DNA of 64,000 nucleotides, from the NCBI GenBank assembly GCA_021521415.1, contig JAIQDT010004982.1, positions 124,001 through 188,000 of the forward strand. Reading direction: 5' to 3'. Each line of letters opens with the position of its first letter. The first letter of the stretch is position 1. A program made the position numbers and the translations under genes. This DNA is from Bidens hawaiensis (taxonomy: Eukaryota; Streptophyta; Magnoliopsida; Asterales; Asteraceae). The notes beneath the pieces are model-generated. The model saw only the letters and a program-made list of their open reading frames with translations. It did no database searches and had not been told where the DNA came from. Shown piece by piece: positions 60,030 to 64,000 of this stretch.

Positions 60030-60087
<58 letters not shown>
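60030..60087. repeat. ATT trinucleotide microsatellite
   Basis: About 18 ATT units. A shorter AAT tract lies at 59756-59783. Confidence 0.95.
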
Positions 60088-60088
<1 letters not shown>

Positions 60089-60443
60089 TGTAATCGAATT
60101 ATAAAACTTAGATAGATACAAAACGTTTTATGAAATCATAATCAAAATCTTTTATAACTAGTTGAATCAATCTTATCGGATAGGTTCATGGTTTCACGGT
60201 TTATTAGGATTAACGGTTATTAGGTTTGAGGCTAACAATTATTGGTTTTATTTTTCGGTAACTAATTATTTTACCGTGAACCTACATGTTACCGAGAACC
60301 ATCCCATTGATCAAAAACTTAAGGTTTAACCGGGAACTCATTCTACCATCGTGAACTTCCTTAATTGCTTCGTTTTGTTAAACTTAAACTACATTAAATG
60401 TTTTACAAAACTAAATGGGTTAACTAAGAATTTTGGTGTATCA

Positions 60444-60690
60444 CTTCTACCCAAAGGTGATGTTTTACATCTACCCAGCCATTCAAGTCTGACTACAAGC
60501 TTTGTTAGTTTTGCCTAACTTGATGCAAATGTCTCACTTCTGCCCAAAGGTGATGTGCTACATTTATATCTAGCAAAACTAGCCCGTGCATAATTAAAAT
60601 AGTTGTCTCACTTCTGCCCAAAGGTGATGTGTTACAATTGTTTTGCACACATACTTAAATAAATTTACTTCTACCCAAAGGTGATTTATT
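60444..60690. repeat. Four interspersed copies of CACTTCTGCCCAAAGGTGAT
   Basis: Copies near 60444, 60536, 60607 and 60664, two of them reading TCTCACTTCTGCCCAAAGGT and the others with CTACCC. Spacers of 50-90 bp differ. Function unknown. Confidence 0.85.
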
Positions 60691-62562
60691 TTTTGTTTAA
60701 GTAGAACTGTTAATTATAGTCTATTAGTTTGATGTTAATAATAGACATATCACATCTTCAATAAAATATAATGATCCTCACATTAATGATCCTTCATTAA
60801 TCTAATGAACATAAGTTTTAATATGTATTATCTTAATATCCCATAACATTACTCACTATAATTTTCTTCTATAAATAACGATCTCATCCAAATCATTCAC
60901 TCTAATCTCAAAACACAACTGAATTTTGTCGCACAAAGAGTTTTAATAACATTTAGCTCTTCTTAGTTTTAATTATCCATTAAGACATGATATGAATATC
61001 CTATTGCTCTTTCTAATAACAACTATTTCATGAAAACTAGAGCATATCAAATGGGATGAGTCAATCATGATGTCTCTTATGATAATGATAATCAAGAACT
61101 TATTTAAATAAATGCTATCACTAGATTTTTTCTTGATTTAGTTTTTCCTAAGACTAATCAAAATAACTCATAATATGCATGCATTCCTTCTAAATACTAA
61201 CTATATGGTTAAATGGTATCCCTGAATACATCAGAATGTACAATACCATGACCTATAAAATTAAGGGTTCACACATGAAAATAATTACAATTTTATAGTA
61301 CATTACATGCTAAAATTTTCAATAGTATAATTTGATGCCTTAATAATCAACTATAACACTCAGAAATACCAAAGGAAAATGAGTGTGTTGATCAGCAACA
61401 TATGTATAAGAAAAGAAATGTCTGGTATTGGAAATAAGATGTTATTCAACTCACACCACTAAAACCTAAAAGAGGATAATTCTAAGGTTTAAAATACAAG
61501 TATTATTTCCAGCTTTAAGTTCTTTAAGGAGAAGTCTCATTGCAAAAAATGTGCCATTAGATTAGGCATAAGCTACAAGACTATCCATATTTGAAAAGAA
61601 CAACCGGCTAAAATTGATAGTTGTATAATATTGATGATATTTATGCATGTTAATCCTAATATTCTCATTAACATATAATTGGTTGAGTCTATTTCTATAT
61701 GTTTGCCCGAAATCAACAAATAACTAACATGAGTGTTAGTGACAAATTTAAATGTTAAGGTTATTAGAACCATGAAAAACTGTCTTCTAATTACGTTTTA
61801 TGATACCTTAAATATTCTGGAGATTAATCAGAATTAGTATCAATACTTAAGCTATATTATGACAGTTGTGAGGTTTGCATAGCCAACATAAAGTCACTCT
61901 TACTTTAAACTCTCATATTATTTTTTATCAGTTTATGGATTGAAACATTTATAAAATAGAATTAGATGATATTACATACTTTCACAACTTTTGTTATCAT
62001 ACAAATAAGAATTTAATACAAGAAAAATGAGACTTATAAAATCCATCTATTAAAACCAAATTTCATGAGAAATCATGACATGGTTTATGAGGGTGATTTT
62101 TCATCTAATCTCATTCTTAGTGATTTTAATCATGTGTAAGATGCCCTAAACATTACTTGCCTTAAAGAATAAGTATGGGTCCACCATAAGTTATATTTTA
62201 CTGACATTCGTGGAACTTATCAAAACGGAATATTCAGACATAATTCTTTTATCATTTAAAAGGCTACTTGTATCTAATCTGACTTCTATGATCCATGGTT
62301 TTAAAGAGATCCATTTATATATAACTAATACGATTTCTTTTAAATATGTCCCTAAGTTTATTATGACATCTGGACGTTAATGAAATCAAATCAAGTCTAA
62401 CATATATATGAGAAATTCCCACATCACGTACATCATTGAAACTCCTTATGTAGTTTTTCTAGAGATTTTGAAGATCAGTGGGAGCCTTAAGTGTCTCAAT
62501 CATATTTTACAAGATTTGCAAGAGGTGGGAGAGTGAAAACTTGATATTATCTCAATTACACC

Positions 62563-62563
62563 T

Positions 62564-62603
<40 letters not shown>

Positions 62604-62610
62604 CACCACC
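62563..62610. repeat. CTA/CCA trinucleotide microsatellite
   Basis: About ten CTA units followed by six CCA units. Confidence 0.95.
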
Positions 62611-63751
62611 AATACTAATCTTACAAAAGTTTCATTATTGCTTAAACGTGGGCAAATTCAGATTTCTTACTAAACTAATCCTCACCAAGAGAAACTGCAA
62701 TAACTTATATTATTAACTTGTTTCTCTGTTAGAATCTATTGGTCTTCAAATATTGACCCTAAGTATGCTAATTTCCTAAGGTTTCTAAGGTCAGTGGGAG
62801 CAGTAAAATTCTTTATAGTGACTTGACAAAAGTACAAGAGACAGGGGGGGGGGAGAGAGTCATTAAATTTTACTCTGAATTTAACTCCGATTACACCTCT
62901 TGTACACCATACTGTACCAACTCTTACACACTTAGAATCCTGAAAATGATAGCAATCTAACCAAGAGCTAATTTATGAAACTGAAACTTCAAATAAACCC
63001 AATAATCAACTCAGGAGGTCATCTAGGTTTTAAAACCTACTAACTTTGATAATTATGTAACCTCCCTAACTAAGTTGAAATGGATGTTGGAAAGTTTAGT
63101 GATCCTACCCCTTATAATTAAACCATTAACATGAATCATAATTGACTCCATAAGTCAGGCTAACGTTTTGAGATTTGGTTGAATCACCTAAGGGTGTTCA
63201 TAACTAAACTAAATCCTAACACAAACATTAAGATACTAAGAAGCATGACTGATTGTTAAAGGTTATATTCAAGAGGGAATAAATTATCAAAGAAATTTCT
63301 TACCTATATTACAAAAGATTTCTTTAAGTATCATTATTGTTCTAGTAGCTTATAATAGTTAAGAGCTACATTAGATGAACATTAAAACAACTTTCCCTAA
63401 CAATTGGCTTACATACTTATTTATTCATAAAACAACCTAAAAGTTATAAACTGAAGGTCAAAGAACATTTAGTTTATAAGTCAATAAAATTCATATATGG
63501 GTTAATGCAAACATCAAAATGTGATGGAATCTTTATACAATTATTTTTATCAAAAACCAAGTGGATTAATGTACCTACCTCAAGATGAGTGGGATCAACT
63601 AAAAAAACAAACTTGTCCTTATATAGATGACATTCTTCTGAGAAGTATATGTTACATAAGTCAAAGCATTGTTCACACATACTTTGATATTATAGATCTC
63701 AGGGATATTCCTTACACATGTAACAAACAATACTGCTCTATTTAGAGGATA

Positions 63752-63865
63752 ATAGGATCATTGAGATTATTACCTTATGCTTCATTAAGTATAAGCCTTA
63801 TGTAGTTTCAAGTGAGATTATTACCTTATGCTTCATTAAGTAGAAGCCTTATATAGGTTCAAGTC
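63752..63865. repeat. Tandem duplication of about 52 bp
   Basis: Two units share GAGATTATTACCTTATGCTT, CATTAAGTA and AAGCCTTAT, with few differences. Confidence 0.85.
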
Positions 63866-64000
63866 TATACTCGTTCAGATATTACTTAAAATTGCAACAC
63901 ACTAGATATGTCTAGATGAATGTGAAGCATTTAAAAGAGTATTAAAATATCTTTAAAAGAAACGAACGACTATAATTTAAAAGAAGAAGTGAGAATTCAA

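Larger units (their letters stand above)
59546..64000. other. AT-rich sequence without recognised coding domains
   Basis: If 59232-59545 is an LTR this is the internal region of a decayed or non-coding element. I looked for gag and pol motifs and saw none. Short frames at 61573-61773 and 63474-63745 have no recognised domain. It contains the repeats listed separately. Confidence 0.45.

Noticed and set aside
60444..60690. CRISPR-like array
   Set aside because: Four imperfect 20-bp repeats with unequal spacers in a plant genome; no link to CRISPR.

Overview
This window is repeat-rich intergenic DNA from a flowering plant nuclear genome. I found no convincing host protein-coding gene, rRNA or tRNA gene. 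The evidence is three large LTR retrotransposons with plant tRNA primer sites (Asp, Lys, initiator Met), plus Helitrons, PIF/Harbinger (Tourist-like), hAT, Mutator-like and CACTA-like elements and AT-rich spacers. The element types fit a eudicot; Asteraceae is a guess from general resemblance of the polyproteins and cannot be proved here.

Layout. 1-3155: AT-rich spacer with two foldback elements and a perfect 104-bp tandem duplication. 3156-17846: a Mutator-like terminal-inverted-repeat element split by a 13.6-kb Athila-lineage Ty3/gypsy element (4019-17653, minus strand, TSD CACCT). 17847-21478: a Helitron 3' end, a second foldback copy, a hAT MITE and a Tourist element full of CCA repeats. 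21479-33383: a non-autonomous Helitron split by a 9.1-kb Tat-lineage gypsy element (24145-33236, minus strand, TSD AGTTA) with two RNase H domains. 33615-35060: two minus-strand Helitron relatives, one carrying a MITE. 35413-46116: a Tourist-like MITE split by a 10.2-kb Ty1/copia element of SIRE/Maximus type (35576-45801, plus strand) that has lost its reverse transcriptase but keeps a long env-like region. 46438-54000: CACTA-like relic, hAT MITE, tandem duplications and a PIF/Harbinger element retaining only its Myb-like ORF1. 54000-64000: mostly AT-rich spacer with a hAT element (holding a possible SINE), a small copia relic and a possible LTR plus primer site at 59232-59558.

How parts work together. 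Each LTR element encodes, or once encoded, gag, protease, integrase and polymerase parts, all broken by stops and frameshifts; many stops can be explained by C-to-T or G-to-A change. By eye the LTR pairs differ by roughly 2-3% (Athila), 4-5% (copia) and about 5% (Tat). Each of the three sits inside a DNA transposon, giving a readable insertion order.

The most interesting structure not explained by ordinary annotation is two element-specific sets of short dispersed palindrome-like motifs: CGCGTACCGCG in the Athila LTRs and 3' region, and GCGAAGTT/AACTTCGC in the copia LTRs, leader and pre-env spacer. Both env-like regions also begin directly after a good 3' splice-site-like sequence.
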